In this document: one piece after another, positions 12,333-23,057 of the stretch
Numbering within the stretch: the stretch's first letter is position 1
Layout of the letters: the number at the start of each line of letters is the position of its first letter
Notes under the pieces: model-generated
What the model was told of the DNA's origin: nothing
The model's database searches: none
The model's input: only the letters and a program-made list of their open reading frames with translations
Source: Tipula vernalis
Taxonomy: Eukaryota > Arthropoda > Insecta > Diptera > Tipulidae
NCBI GenBank assembly: GCA_958295665.1
Contig: OY282559.1
Coordinates: 127,075,605-127,139,604 of the forward strand
Length of the DNA stretch: 64,000 nucleotides
Reading direction: 5' to 3'
Translations under genes and position numbers: made by a program

Positions 12333-12478
12333 CAAAACCCTCAAAAATGTTTATACATGCAGTCTCGTCCGCTCTTTACACATATCTTACCAAGAAAATG
12401 TGCTCTATCTATATTATTGGTATTTGTCTATAATATTTAAACAACGACAAAAACAGAGAGACAGTTTTGTTGGTTTTG
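12333..12478. mobile_element. Short relative of the CAAAACC MITE
   Basis: It starts CAAAACCCTCAAAAATG and ends GTTGGTTTTG. The first ~60 bp match the left end of the MITE at 3660 (CAAAAATGTTTATACA, then GTCTCGTCCGCTC) at most positions. The middle is different and shorter, and no clean target-site duplication is visible. Confidence 0.5.
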
Positions 12479-13510
12479 GTATAATCGTCACAAATATTTT
12501 CCGTCTCCTGCTACGCACATGGAAAATTGTATGAAAATATTTACCTTCTCTATGGTGGTTTAGTATATACGATTCTGTTGTTTTTATTTTGGTGTTGTTT
12601 TCTCTCTTTGTGTCTTTTGTATTCATGAGACAACTATAGTGTTCTTGATAAGACATGAACTACACAAACAGAGAGAACAGATTGAGTCAAATCGGAAATT
12701 GTTAATTGTTTATTTAGGTATGATTAATTTTTTTACGGGATATTATAAACTGCATTAAATTGTATTAATTATATTAAATTAATTTGATTAATATTAAAAG
12801 ATTATAATATGCATTTACTGATATGGCAATATTAATTTTGAGTTGAATTGAGATTTGGTTTGCAACACATAATGACGTATTTATTTATGTATGCCAAATT
12901 TTGATTCAATGAATGTGAACAACGTGGATTTAGTGAGGTTAAGGTTGCAGTTTTCACATACAAACGTCAATATTACTTATATAGTACACCGATAAAATTT
13001 TTAAGAATATAATTTTTCAATTTATTTTCATTGATTTATTATTTTACTGACTTGTATTTTTAAGTGGTGATGTAAATGGTGTGGCGGAGATCTCTTCAAT
13101 AGGTGAATGATGCTAATTGGATTTTTATTTAGGTAGTCTACTGTTTTATAAGTTTCAAATATAATTTTGAAATATTGATGATCGCTATCGTTCAAATAAC
13201 GAATAGCCAATTAATTTGATGTACATTTTCAGAGATATTAATGACCATGATGTTGAATTTAATCATTCAATTAATTTAATGTTAACTGTTGAGCGGTACT
13301 TTTCTGAGTTTTGAAGGTTTTATAGTTTACATCTTTAACGGTTGTGTTCGTGAGTACAAATTGAGATAGAGTGAGTGCCTTTGGTGTTCGGTTTTTCTAT
13401 TGTCTTTGGGTTTCGGGGGCTTTTTGCTATTGGAATGAAGAAGTTATTTTAATAGTAGTTACTTTAATATTCGTTCAAAATCAAAAAATCAATTTTTAAA
13501 AGTAAAATAT
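12479..13510. other. AT-rich intergenic sequence
   Basis: Nothing coding was recognised. Confidence 0.5.
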
Positions 13511-13513
13511 GTT

Positions 13514-14420
13514 AAATTAATATTTTGTGGGATATCCGTTCTGCTTTGAAACGTGATGTAAGCGATTTCGCATATTCACAACAATTTGTTTGCAACAATC
13601 TTGGCCAATTTCAGTCCATTCCCGTTTCAGCCTAATTTTCAAATCAGTTACTGAAATAATCGAAGTCTTTCGAATTCGCCGGTCTAGAGCATCCCATATA
13701 TTTTCTTTGGGGTTCAAGTCAGGTGATTGGGGAGGAGTTTCCCTTATTGTTGGGCAATTATGTAATAGCAATTCTCGAACCAAATAGGACTTATGTTTAG
13801 GATGTAAAACTGGGTAATATTCCCAGATTTTCGCCTTTTTTAGATTTTGTTTTAAAATGTTTAAATACATTTTTTTCATTCATGTTTTCATTAAAAAAAA
13901 TCTAACACCCCAACATCATTTGCTGATATACATCCCTATAACATTACATGTCCACCACCATGCTTTACAGTTGGCGTAATATTTGATGGTTTCGGCTCCT
14001 CATTACATCTGTGCCACACCCACAGTTCGTCCATCTGATCCAAATGTGTTATATTTGCTCTCGTCAGCAAATATTACGTCGTTCCAGAAACTGGGATCTT
14101 TTCCAATATATTCCTTGGCAAACTGGATTCGTTTGTTTTTCTGTTTCGCTCATTTATTAATATTTTTTTCTGGCCACGCAGCCTTTAAAACCTTGCTTTT
14201 CTAATGTTCTGAGGATGGTTTGTGGATGTACTGCTTCCCAGTTCTTCCAACACCTTTGATGCAATTTTTGGCGCATTTAAACGTAGATTTTTTTTTTAAT
14301 TTGTCTTAATATTAAACGTTTATCACTTTCAGTTAATTTTTTAGGTTGGTCGAACGATACTGCCAACTGTATTTTTTGGTATATTCGGCATTTCTGCAAC
14401 TTATTTTTAAATCTAGTTGC
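13514..14420 (-). pseudogene. Tc1-like (DD34E) transposase relic
   Basis: Minus-strand blocks in order: a linker region with FAKEYIGKDPSFWNDVIFAD (about 14040-14130, containing the first catalytic Asp), VWHRCNEEPK, HGGGHVM, then LHPKHKSYLV and PPQSPDLNPKENIWDALDRR (13680-13800). The region is broken by several frameshifts and stops. The second catalytic Asp, expected just before PKHKS, reads His. This is a cut-and-paste transposase of the Tc1 type, inactive. The terminal repeats were not resolved. Confidence 0.8.
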
Positions 14421-15660
14421 AGTATAAAAACATTAATTAACTATCTACATGATAACGGTAACTAATGAAACAAGCGCTGTGAATTTAAATCGTAGCTTAG
14501 TAATTTAAAATTTTTAAACATTCTTTTAGAATTTTTAGCTTAGAATTGAGAAAGTCTCCTTATACGATTTCATAAAATGTTAATTTTTGTAATATGTAAT
14601 ATATTGTGTTTTGCTCATTAATGTATTTTATAATTTAATTTAAAGAATATTTAAAGGTTCCTCTTCCTTAATTTGCTAATAAATAATTCAATTTTCAGAA
14701 TTTAACGTAGTTCCAGAATTAATCATTATTATGGGGATTAAAATTAAACCTGAATTTCAGATTTAAATTTTAGCTTCAATCAACTAATAATCCTGTCCTA
14801 TCATTCGGTTTTGTTATATGTAAACGGGTGTATGGTGTGTGCCCGGGAGTTCCTGCTATAATGCTTGGCCATACATCCTAATCAATCAAATAATTTTGAA
14901 ATTTGACCAACAGATTTACTTTATTTGTTTTATTTTGGCCAGAGGGTTGGTTTATTTTATAGTTTAGTTTTTGCATTAATTAAATTTCCACTAATCGAAC
15001 TTCAAGAAATTGAGCAACGTTTATTATCAATTTGATGTAGTCGCTGCGTTCGTCTGGTACATTTGTAAGAATCATATTTGAGTCAATTATCAATTGTTGT
15101 CAATTTTCTTGTTGAAGTACATTCACTTTCGAATTTAGCAATTGGTACTGTTTGAATAAATCCAATAAATCCAAATAAATTAAATAAATCCAATAAATTT
15201 TGTCGGTAAACCGAGAGAGACAGAGAATAAAATAATTTAATTTACTTGCGTCTGTCATTTTGTACGATCTCGAAAATAAATTTTCTTTTGCTTTTTCAAA
15301 TTGCTTTTTCCATACTTCCCTTCCTCGTTGTCTTGCAGGCAAATTCCATTCGAGCGGCTTGAGTTGAGTTTTTTTATGCGCCATTCAGAGCAAGCTATTG
15401 AGAGCCGCCATATAACGGTGGCTTCCGTTAACAGCTCCTCATAAATGGACAGAGCCAATTATTTTGTATATCAAGTTTTCGTTGGATAATTACCTATAAA
15501 TTGTGGGTAGTAAAATAAATAGTGCACCAACTTTAAATTTAGTTTAAACTGATTATTGCGTATAACATCAGGCGCGCCTTAAGAAACTGTTTAGCCGTAA
15601 CTAATGAGAACTTTGGTAATGAGGAAATTACAAAAAGTCTGATGTCAGATTGCGTGTAAA
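14421..15660. other. Intergenic sequence, no recognised gene
   Basis: Mostly AT-rich. A less AT-rich patch at 15240-15460 has two overlapping minus-strand ORFs of 60-95 codons; neither resembles a known family, and I would not call them genes. Confidence 0.4.
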
Positions 15661-15663
15661 ATG

Positions 15664-16230
15664 TTTAATTTGAAGTGTAAAAAAGGTTCAGTTTGAAGTA
15701 TAAAAAGTACAATTTGAAGTGTAAAACCTGTATTTCTAAATTTTCGTCTGGATTTGTTTTTCGTTACTATTCTCAATGTAGCTATTTTCCTAAATTCCGA
15801 AATTTGTCATGGTTTACTGACCAAAGTATTCTCAATATTCAAATTTTGCTTTTCGTTGTACCAAAATTGTTTTTGTCTCGAGATATTTTTTTTTATAGGC
15901 CTTGCAAAACTTGAATAATCTAATGATTTTTGGATACATTTCTGGAGATGACTATTATTGAAGTGACTCATATAAAATTCGGCAGCTGCGATGGAAATGG
16001 GGATTCTTGGATGATTTTTACAAGAAGTTCTGGAATATGACTTATTGTTGGAACTTAAATGATAGTGAAGGCTGTGATGGTGATGTTAATGGTCATGGTG
16101 GTTGTGATGGTGAAGGTGATAGTGAAGGTGATAATGATTGATGTGGGTGGTGATTGCGATGGTGATTGAGATGTTGATGGTGATGGCAAAGATGCTGCTG
16201 ATTGTGATGTTGATGTTAGTAGTGGTCATG
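15664..16230. repeat. Degenerate repeat cluster (TTTGAAGTGTAAAA units, GATGGT-rich tract)
   Basis: Three units of a ~20-bp motif containing TTTGAAGT(G/A)TAAAA lie at 15664-15730. A piece of the ~110-bp unit that makes up the 19180-19760 repeat lies at about 15945-16040 (GCGATGGAAATGGGGATTC, AAGTTCTGGAATATG). It is followed by an imperfect GATGGT/GGTGAT tract at about 16060-16220. The same two repeat types also neighbour each other at 19.2-19.9 kb. Confidence 0.6.
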
Positions 16231-16332
16231 AAGGAAGTCATGTTTTAATTCATAACTTTTTAATAATTTTATGTTATTTTCATTTGAAAATTTAATTCCT
16301 GCTTGCTCAGAATTTAAAATTGTTTGTTAATT

Positions 16333-17221
16333 TCATTTTAAAATAAAATTTCTCCGTTTCCAGAATTGACAATTTTTTATTATTTTCATTTCAAAACTAA
16401 AATCCGTTTTTCTGGAATTTTTCATTCTGTGAAATGTTCGGTCTAAAATTAAATTCCAGCTTTTCCATAATTTATAATTGTTTGTTATTTTGGTTTTAAA
16501 ATTAAATTTCCCTTCAACATCATTAGGTAAGGAATTCCATAAACTGATTCCCCTCACAAAAAGTGAAGAATTCATAATTTTCGTACTGTGTTTCGGCATT
16601 TTTAAGAGTTGAAGGCAACTGGATTTTAATTTCTCTAATTTACTAAATATGTATGTACTCCGGTTCTTCAAGTTTCTAAAATTTAAGCAAGAACAAACAT
16701 GCCCGGAACTCGTAGAAATTTTCCCTAAAATGTTAGTATGCTCAGAAATATGATCATAGTTTCTTAATCCAATTACATGTTTGTAATTAGGTGTTTCGTG
16801 GTAGTACAAAGCATCCTTAGTAGGAAAGCAATCCTTCGACACATGTATGTTCTCCCATACTTCTAACACAATGTCTTCTCAGTTTCATTTACAAGAATTT
16901 TGGGAAGATAGTCAGTACACTGCTCTGAACAATGCTAAAAAATACATTGAGTCTTGCTGTGCTGTTTAATTCCAATTTATTATTTGTGGACCATTCAGAA
17001 ATAGTTTGAATATCCTGGTTTACCTTATTACTAACATTGCAAAATTTATATATCTGCATTTCATCAGTAAATAGGTGATACTCAAAATTATTTATCACGA
17101 AAGGTAGATCATCATCCCTGAGGTATTCCAGAAACGATTTTACATGCGATAGAAACAGACAAACCAAACGATACTGTTCGATTCTAATTATTACAAAATT
17201 AGAGATTGAGGAACTTTGCAT
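16333..17221 (-). pseudogene. LINE reverse-transcriptase relic (C-terminal part)
   Basis: Two minus-strand frames. The upstream part (17221-16889) contains DDLPFVINNFEYHLFTDEMQ and the WSTNNKLELNST box of LINE reverse transcriptases. The downstream part (16869-16333) contains the C-terminal SLFVRGISLWNSLPNDV motif common to many LINEs. The catalytic YADD position reads FTDE, so this copy is inactive. The surrounding sequence shows no tail or duplication I can define. Confidence 0.75.
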
Positions 17222-17527
17222 GCAGGTAGTAATAATAACTAATCGGTCGAAAATCCGACAACCAAGATGTAAACTAGAGAAATTAGAGAGAACGTAATTA
17301 TATCCTATTAAAAACTTGGAGTATGGACAATCAATGAAAGGTAATAAAATGTTGATACATTTTTAAAGCAAATCATCATTGGCAGTGGTTTTAATAGAAG
17401 GGAGTCTGAAAAAGCCAAAAAAACAGGTGTCCGTCCGTCTGTCTGGGCGTCTGGATGTCTGATCTTGTCCGATGTTAACTTTTTTCTCGCCAATCTGTTT
17501 TATGGTCAATGATTGATTATTGAATTG

Positions 17528-17640
17528 GGCATTGAATTTTGGGTTGATTTGAAGGTTAAGTTAGGGGTCAGTTTGCGGGTTGAGTTGAAGTTGAGTTGGA
17601 GTTAAGTTGGGGTTGGATAGGATATAGTGAGTTGTGGACC
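17528..17640. repeat. GTTGAGTT-rich degenerate minisatellite (left part)
   Basis: Runs of GGTTGAGTTG/GTTAAGTTGG variants. The same composition resumes on the other side of the DD37D element (18970-19075), so the transposon landed inside this repeat. Similar stretches occur at about 27420-27680 and, in the opposite orientation, at about 31110-31330. Confidence 0.65.
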
Positions 17641-17649
17641 AATTTTTTA

Positions 17650-18964
17650 TACGGGTGGCTGAGACCAAATGTTACTAACTTCACTCTGCTGTCATTTGTG
17701 TAGTTGTCATTTTCGCGCATTAATTTTTTGACAGATTGAACTTTGGTTAGTTGTTTATATGTGGTCAATAAATAATTGTTCTAAATTAATATCTTAATAA
17801 AAAAATCGTAATGGAATTCAAACGTAATAGTGTAATTGCACTGTATTTGGGTGGAAATTCACAAACAGCAATAGTTCGTCAGCTCCAGCATTTGAATGTG
17901 AATAAAATGTTTGTGTATCGAACCATAACTCGATACAACGAAACTGGTAGCATCGCTAAACGCAACAGAGGCGGTCCTAAAAAGACAGCAACATCAAAAG
18001 AAATGATACGAAAGGTGAAGAAACGAATCCAACGAAATCCTCGTCAAAGTGCCAATCAATTAGCCGCACGTCTACATGTTTCACGATACAGCATTCAAAC
18101 CATATTGAAAAATGAACTACACTTGAAGCCCTACAAGATACAAAAAGTTCAAGATCTTACGGAGGCACAAAAAAAAGTTAGGCTTGAAAGAACACGAGCA
18201 TTGAAGGCCTTGGCCGAACGTGATGAGATTCCAAAAATTGTCTTTTCTGATGAGAAAATTTTCACCATTCAACAGCATGTGAATAAACAAAATGATCGTG
18301 TTTGGTTAGAGGACAAGTCCAACGATAATTTGGACACAAGAGTTGCCATGCGCAAGCAATCACCAGCTTATGTTATGGTTTGGGCTGCAGTTACTGCAGA
18401 TGGACGCACTCCTCTGGTTTTCATCGAACATGGAGTCAAGGTAAACCAAGAGATGTACCGCCAAAAGATCCTAAACGATGCTTTGCTACCTTGGGCACGT
18501 AAACACTTTGGTACGAACCGTTGGACATTCCAACAGGACTCGGCACCGTCACACAAAGCTCGAGCGACACAGCAATTTTTACAAAATTGCGTTCCGCGGC
18601 TGATTTCGTCGAAAGAATGGCCACCATATTCACCAGACTTGAATCCCATGGATTTCTCCATATGGTCCATTTTGGAGAGTAAGGTGTCCACTAAAAAATA
18701 CGAAAGTGTTGATGCATTGAAGTCAGCTCTTGTTCGAGAATGGAATAAAATTCCGCAAGCCCACGTTCGGTCAGCATGCAATGCTTTCTATGGAAGACTG
18801 AATCAAATAATCAAAGCCAAAGGAGGTCATATCGAGCAGTAACATGTTTTTCATAAAATGTAATATGTTTTCAACATATTCCACGAAATTTCAATAAAAA
18901 ATAATCAAAATTAAAAAAATTACAGCGTTTTCATTTGGTAACACTTGGTCTCAGCCACCCTGTA
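17650..18964 (+). mobile_element. DD37D (maT-like) mariner transposon, apparently complete
   Basis: Terminal inverted repeats: the left end reads ACGGGTGGCTGAGACCAA and the right end, on the other strand, ACAGGGTGGCTGAGACCAA. Similarity extends ~28 bp with a 1-bp deletion near the left tip. TA dinucleotides flank both ends (648-649 and 965-966 of the 17.6/18.9 kb blocks), as expected for Tc1/mariner. The 1.3-kb body holds one uninterrupted transposase ORF with short flanking non-coding sequence. Confidence 0.9.
17811..18842 (+). CDS. Mariner transposase, DD37D type, intact 343-residue ORF
   Basis: This is the cut-and-paste transposase of the surrounding element; it binds the terminal repeats and cuts at TA sites. 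The N-terminus has paired helix-turn-helix domains (about residues 1-110, with a GRPR-like linker RNRGGPKK near 51-58). The DDE/D domain carries the catalytic residues Asp147 (IVFSDEK), Asp243 (FQQDSAPSHKA) and Asp281 (SPDLNPMDF). The D243-D281 gap is 37 residues, which defines DD37D/maT rather than classic DD34D mariner or DD34E Tc1. Length is normal for the family, and there is no stop or frameshift between ATG and TAA. The only visible lesion is in the left terminal repeat, so the copy may be recent and its protein functional. Whether it still moves is unknown. Confidence 0.9.
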   Translation: MEFKRNSVIALYLGGNSQTAIVRQLQHLNVNKMFVYRTITRYNETGSIAKRNRGGPKKTATSKEMIRKVKKRIQRNPRQSANQLAARLHVSRYSIQTILKNELHLKPYKIQKVQDLTEAQKKVRLERTRALKALAERDEIPKIVFSDEKIFTIQQHVNKQNDRVWLEDKSNDNLDTRVAMRKQSPAYVMVWAAVTADGRTPLVFIEHGVKVNQEMYRQKILNDALLPWARKHFGTNRWTFQQDSAPSHKARATQQFLQNCVPRLISSKEWPPYSPDLNPMDFSIWSILESKVSTKKYESVDALKSALVREWNKIPQAHVRSACNAFYGRLNQIIKAKGGHIEQ

Positions 18965-18969
18965 TATGC

Positions 18970-19075
18970 TGGTTTGAGGATTGAGTTTAGAGTAGAGTTT
19001 GCGGTTGAGTTGAGTGTTAAGTTGGGTTCCGTTTGTGAGTTGAATTAGGGTTGAGTTGCGGTTTAGTTGGATGAT
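18970..19075. repeat. GTTGAGTT-rich degenerate minisatellite (right part)
   Basis: Continuation of the repeat interrupted by the DD37D transposon, with units such as GGTTGAGTTGAGTGTTAAGT. Confidence 0.6.
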
Positions 19076-19086
19076 ACAGGGAAACC

Positions 19087-19138
19087 TCACTATAACGGAA
19101 ATCGACGAGACCAAAAAGTTGGTCGTTGTAGTGAGGTG
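19087..19138. repeat. Short perfect-looking hairpin (CCTCACTA ... TAGTGAGG)
   Basis: CCTCACTATAACG pairs with CGTTGTAGTGAGG (12 of 13), and an inner ACGAGACCAA pairs with TTGGTCGTT across a short AAAAG loop. The CTCACTATAACGG motif resembles ends seen in pogo/Tigger-type elements, but no partner end or transposase was found. Confidence 0.45.
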
Positions 19139-19179
19139 TCCGTTGAACTGAGGATTTGTGATTTTTTTTAATTTTATTG

Positions 19180-19760
19180 GGTTTCTATATTTTATCCGAT
19201 TTTGATGAAATCCGGCATTTCCAATGGAAATGGGATTATCTAATGATTTCTAGACGAAATTCTGGATATGGCCAAGTAGGATGGAACTTGGCTATTCTTA
19301 TATATGAAGTTCTGGAAAATCGCCAATTAGGACGGAATATGCCTATTTCTCAACCGATTATGATTAAATTTGACATGTGCGTTGTAAATGGGATTCTAAA
19401 ATGATTTTTAGATAAAGTTCTGGAATATGGCCAAGTAAGATGGAGCTTGGCCATTTCTTAACCGATTATGATGAAATGAACATGTGCAATGGAAATGTGG
19501 TTCTAAAATGAGTTTTACATAAAGATGTTGCCATATTCTGTAACTTAATCTAAAAACCATTTTAGAATCCCATTTTCAGCGCACATGTCAAATTCCATCA
19601 TAATCGGTTAGGGAATAGCCAAGTTCCATCTTACCTAGCCATATTCCAGAGCATTATGCCAAAATCATTTTAGAATCCCATTTCAATCACGGATGTCAAA
19701 TTTCACTAAAACCGGCTTAATAATAGCCAAGTTCCATCCTAATTGGTCATACAAATAATT
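19180..19760. repeat. Inverted array of ~110-bp units
   Basis: About three direct copies of a unit (AAGTTCTGGAATATGGCCAA, then ATGGAACTTGGC, then ACCGATTATGATGAAAT, then GGGATTCTAAAATGAT) fill 19180-19530. About two copies in the opposite orientation fill 19550-19760. The centre is near 19540. Single-stranded, this would fold into a long imperfect hairpin. It is followed at 19787-19860 by TTTGAAGTGTAAAA units, as at 15.66 kb. Confidence 0.75.
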
Positions 19761-19860
19761 TGCTAAAGCTTCAATTTGCAATGTTAAAAGTTCAATTTGA
19801 AGTGTAAAAGGGAAGAATTGAAGTGTAAGGGTTTTAATTTGAAGTGTACTCGTAAAACCT

Positions 19861-22790
19861 GTATCATCGCCGAAATATCTGTCCATGTCCGCTCTAATAA
19901 AGTGACAGGGGTTAATTTGGTGATTGCGTTTAGAATTATGTTGCGATTGAGATTGAGGTTGATTTGTATATTGAGTTGGAGGTTGGGCTGAAGATTGCCT
20001 TAAGAGATTCATTTCGGGATTGATTTGGGGAGAGCGAAGTTCTGACCACCTCATGAGGTTTCAGCCCTTTATATTTTACACTTTCAAATTTCCAAAATAT
20101 TTTTTCAAATTTTTCTAAATTCTAAATTTTTTAAATTCCAAATTTTCATATTAAAGTTTTTGTTATGCAAGTTTATATTTCTAATTTACAAAATTCGTAA
20201 TTTCCAAATTACTTAATGTTCCATAGGCTTGAATTTCAATTAGTTATTAATTTTTAAAGGATCTATCAATAGCTATCATTGGGATCTAGTCCAAAAATTA
20301 ATAAACACAATACTTGTTTAAAATTTCTAACTTTCTAATTTCTTAAATTTTCTAATTTATATCTAGTCTTATAATCATTGCAAATTTATAAAAAGTTTAA
20401 ATATCTTCCATTTCCTGAGTTTTCTATATTTCTAAAATCCCCGAAATTTGAATTTTAATAAATTTATGTTGCCTAAAAATTTCCATTAAACTGTTTCCAA
20501 AATTAAGGAATTTTCAATTCCTCAACACGTAAATTTTTGAATTTTAAAATATAAAATTTTGAATTTTATTCCAGAATAATCAAATGTCTAAATTTCTAAA
20601 ATTGTATACACCTAAATTCTGAAACTTCTCAGAAAATAGCACGGGCCAGATTGGTCCTTACATTTTTCAACATGGAAATCATCTCCATATGAGATATGAC
20701 CTAAATTATCAACTTCGTAGATCAGGGATCTACCATAACATCAGACAATAAAGGCAAAGCTGGAAAAAAATTTCAGTAGACCCCAATTAAGTATTCTTAA
20801 ATGATGACGGATAATACATTGTCAAATCTTAAAAAATTTGTAGCATCGCAATAGTGGAGCATCTCCGACCTTAGCATTTAAACTGCTTGAATAAAACGCT
20901 GTTGTAATCGCATCCAGCAAAATCGTCAAGACTGATAATTAAACCATGAACAAATTTGTAGCAGCTTAACGACTATATAAATTAACAAGTTACCAAGTAA
21001 TAAAGTGGATTATAAATCAGCAAATTAGCGTTATGCGCCCTATGTTCAGAATTCTATCTGTTACTATGTCATCCCTCGATAAACATTTTCATTAGCATTA
21101 TTCAAATTACCAAAAATGTCACAATACTAAAGAAATTATGAACGCCTTTATATGTATAAATACAATAATATTAGAATATATTGTGTGAAATATGTCAAAT
21201 GAAGGATAATCTAATTGTTTCAGTTGTATGATCGTCGTCTTATTCAAAATTCCAAAAAGTTAAATAAAAATTTAAAAAAAAAACGAAAACTCAAAATTCT
21301 TAAGAAATTATAAATATTTCTCAATTCCCATCTTATTCTATTTCTGTATCAACATAATATTAATATACTTTCTTCACTCATAGCCTCTCTAACTCTTATA
21401 ACAACAACAAAAAAATGGCAAAAAGCTTTACACAATAAATTTTTTGTACACAAACAACAAACAATTTAAATATTTAAATTTGAAAAATGATGATGACGCA
21501 ACAGAAAAAGGCTGAACACAACACACAGCACATCAGAACATAAAAGCAAAAACAAAAAATTTGTTCTGTTTTTTTTTTTTCTAAATTGTTTGTTGTAAAT
21601 TAGAAGCAGAGAGCACAAAAACACAAAAACAAAAATTATGAACTGGGAAAAAATAATAAAAGAATTTCCATCATCCTTCTTCTTGTCACTTCACATTTTC
21701 TTTTCACATTTTTTTTTTTTTAATATGCCCTCCGCACCATTTGGAATAATAATAAAACGTTCTAAGTAATTATGCGCTGCGAAAAAAACATGTTTGACTC
21801 TTTCAAAGCTCATAAATAAAATAGCAAAGAATTTTTATATGCAGAGTAGCGCACACAAACAAAAAAAAATAAATGAAAAGTTTAAGAGAGCTTTTAAAAG
21901 TTATACATTTCTTTTCGTTTTTAAACAATAATAATAATAATAATAAAACTGAAAAATAAAAACAACTTTGATGATAGCAATAAAATGGAGATCCAGTTGT
22001 CGTACGTATGTAGATAGTCAAAGAATTTTTCAGCTTGTTGAATTTTTTATTTTTTTATTTCCAATAAGAATCTTGGTATCGCGATTTGATGTTAGTACAT
22101 GGAATTCTTTAAATTCTAGACTTATGTTTGACCTTTACTTTATTTTTAAAATTAACTGTGCTACGTTTTCTCAGAATATGAGTATAGCGATGTTGTAATA
22201 TATTGTAATATGTTGTTTGGACTAGAATCCAACTAGACTTTCATGATTTTGCAAAATATGAGCATATTCCAAATTAAATCGTTTCCAGAAGAGTTGCACT
22301 GTATTAACCTGTCAAAAAATATTCTGGAGTAAGAAGTTCAAGGTTGTTTTGATCTAATACTTGAAATCGATTTGATACCTTTGATTGTGAGCTACAATAA
22401 AGTTGGGGTGCTCAGCCATAAGGTTCTTAATATAAAAGACATTCGGAGTGGTTGTCGCGAATCAGTTGGTAAATCCCAAAACATATTCTCCTGGTATGGC
22501 CGTTTATAACAATGATTTGATGAATTTAAATATCTCGACCAATGGTTGGAAAATCATCTGGTTTATCAGGATAGACTTGAAGACGCATCTCTGGTCATAG
22601 GTGTACATGCTTTAACATAAATACATAAAAAATTAATCCATCGATTTTTTTTTAATTTGGTGCATACAAATGTATCTGGGGCAATGAAGGATGCATCAAT
22701 TAGTGGTTTAAAATTTTTTGGCTAATTTTAAGGAAAGGTCGGGCTCAAAAGTTACGGAAACGTTCATATAGTTCGTCTCTAAAAATGACA
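19861..22790. other. Long AT-rich intergenic stretch
   Basis: No coding region or RNA gene was recognised. It contains homopolymer and (AAT)n runs (about 21927-21950), and a less AT-rich patch at 20640-21060 without a readable protein. Confidence 0.5.
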
Positions 22791-22794
22791 AAAA

Positions 22795-22910
22795 ATTTGG
22801 ATAGTCCAAAAACAATTTTTCTCGACTTTTAAAAAGTCCAAGAATCCGAAAAACTAAACAAAAAAATGTGCGTTCGCCTGTCTGGATATCTACTTGTACC
22901 TAAGGTATCC
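22795..22910 (+). repeat. Dispersed repeat flanking the heptamer array, left copy
   Basis: The string of motifs TTTCTCGACTTTTAAAAAGT, CCAAGAATCCGAAAAA, CGCCTGTCTGGATATCTA, GGTATCCCGAGAACGGCTT matches, in the same order and orientation, 26780-26885 on the other side of the array. A more distant relative (CCGTCCGTCTGTCTGG) lies at about 17425-17490. Confidence 0.6.
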
Positions 22911-23057
22911 CGAGAACGGCTTATCCGATTTGGTTTTTTTTTCGCCAACCTTTTTTGATGACCACGACGGAATATTGAAAAGCTTTTGACATATGTACGT
23001 AAGGAGAGAGGGCTGGGAACCTGAAATACGAATTCATCCTAAACCACCACAGCTAAA

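Noticed and set aside
15100..15458. Overlapping minus-strand ORFs (94 and 67 codons)
   Set aside because: No family resemblance, mutually overlapping frames, no splice-supported extension.
18368..18781. 137-codon minus-strand ORF
   Set aside because: Antisense shadow of the intact mariner transposase.
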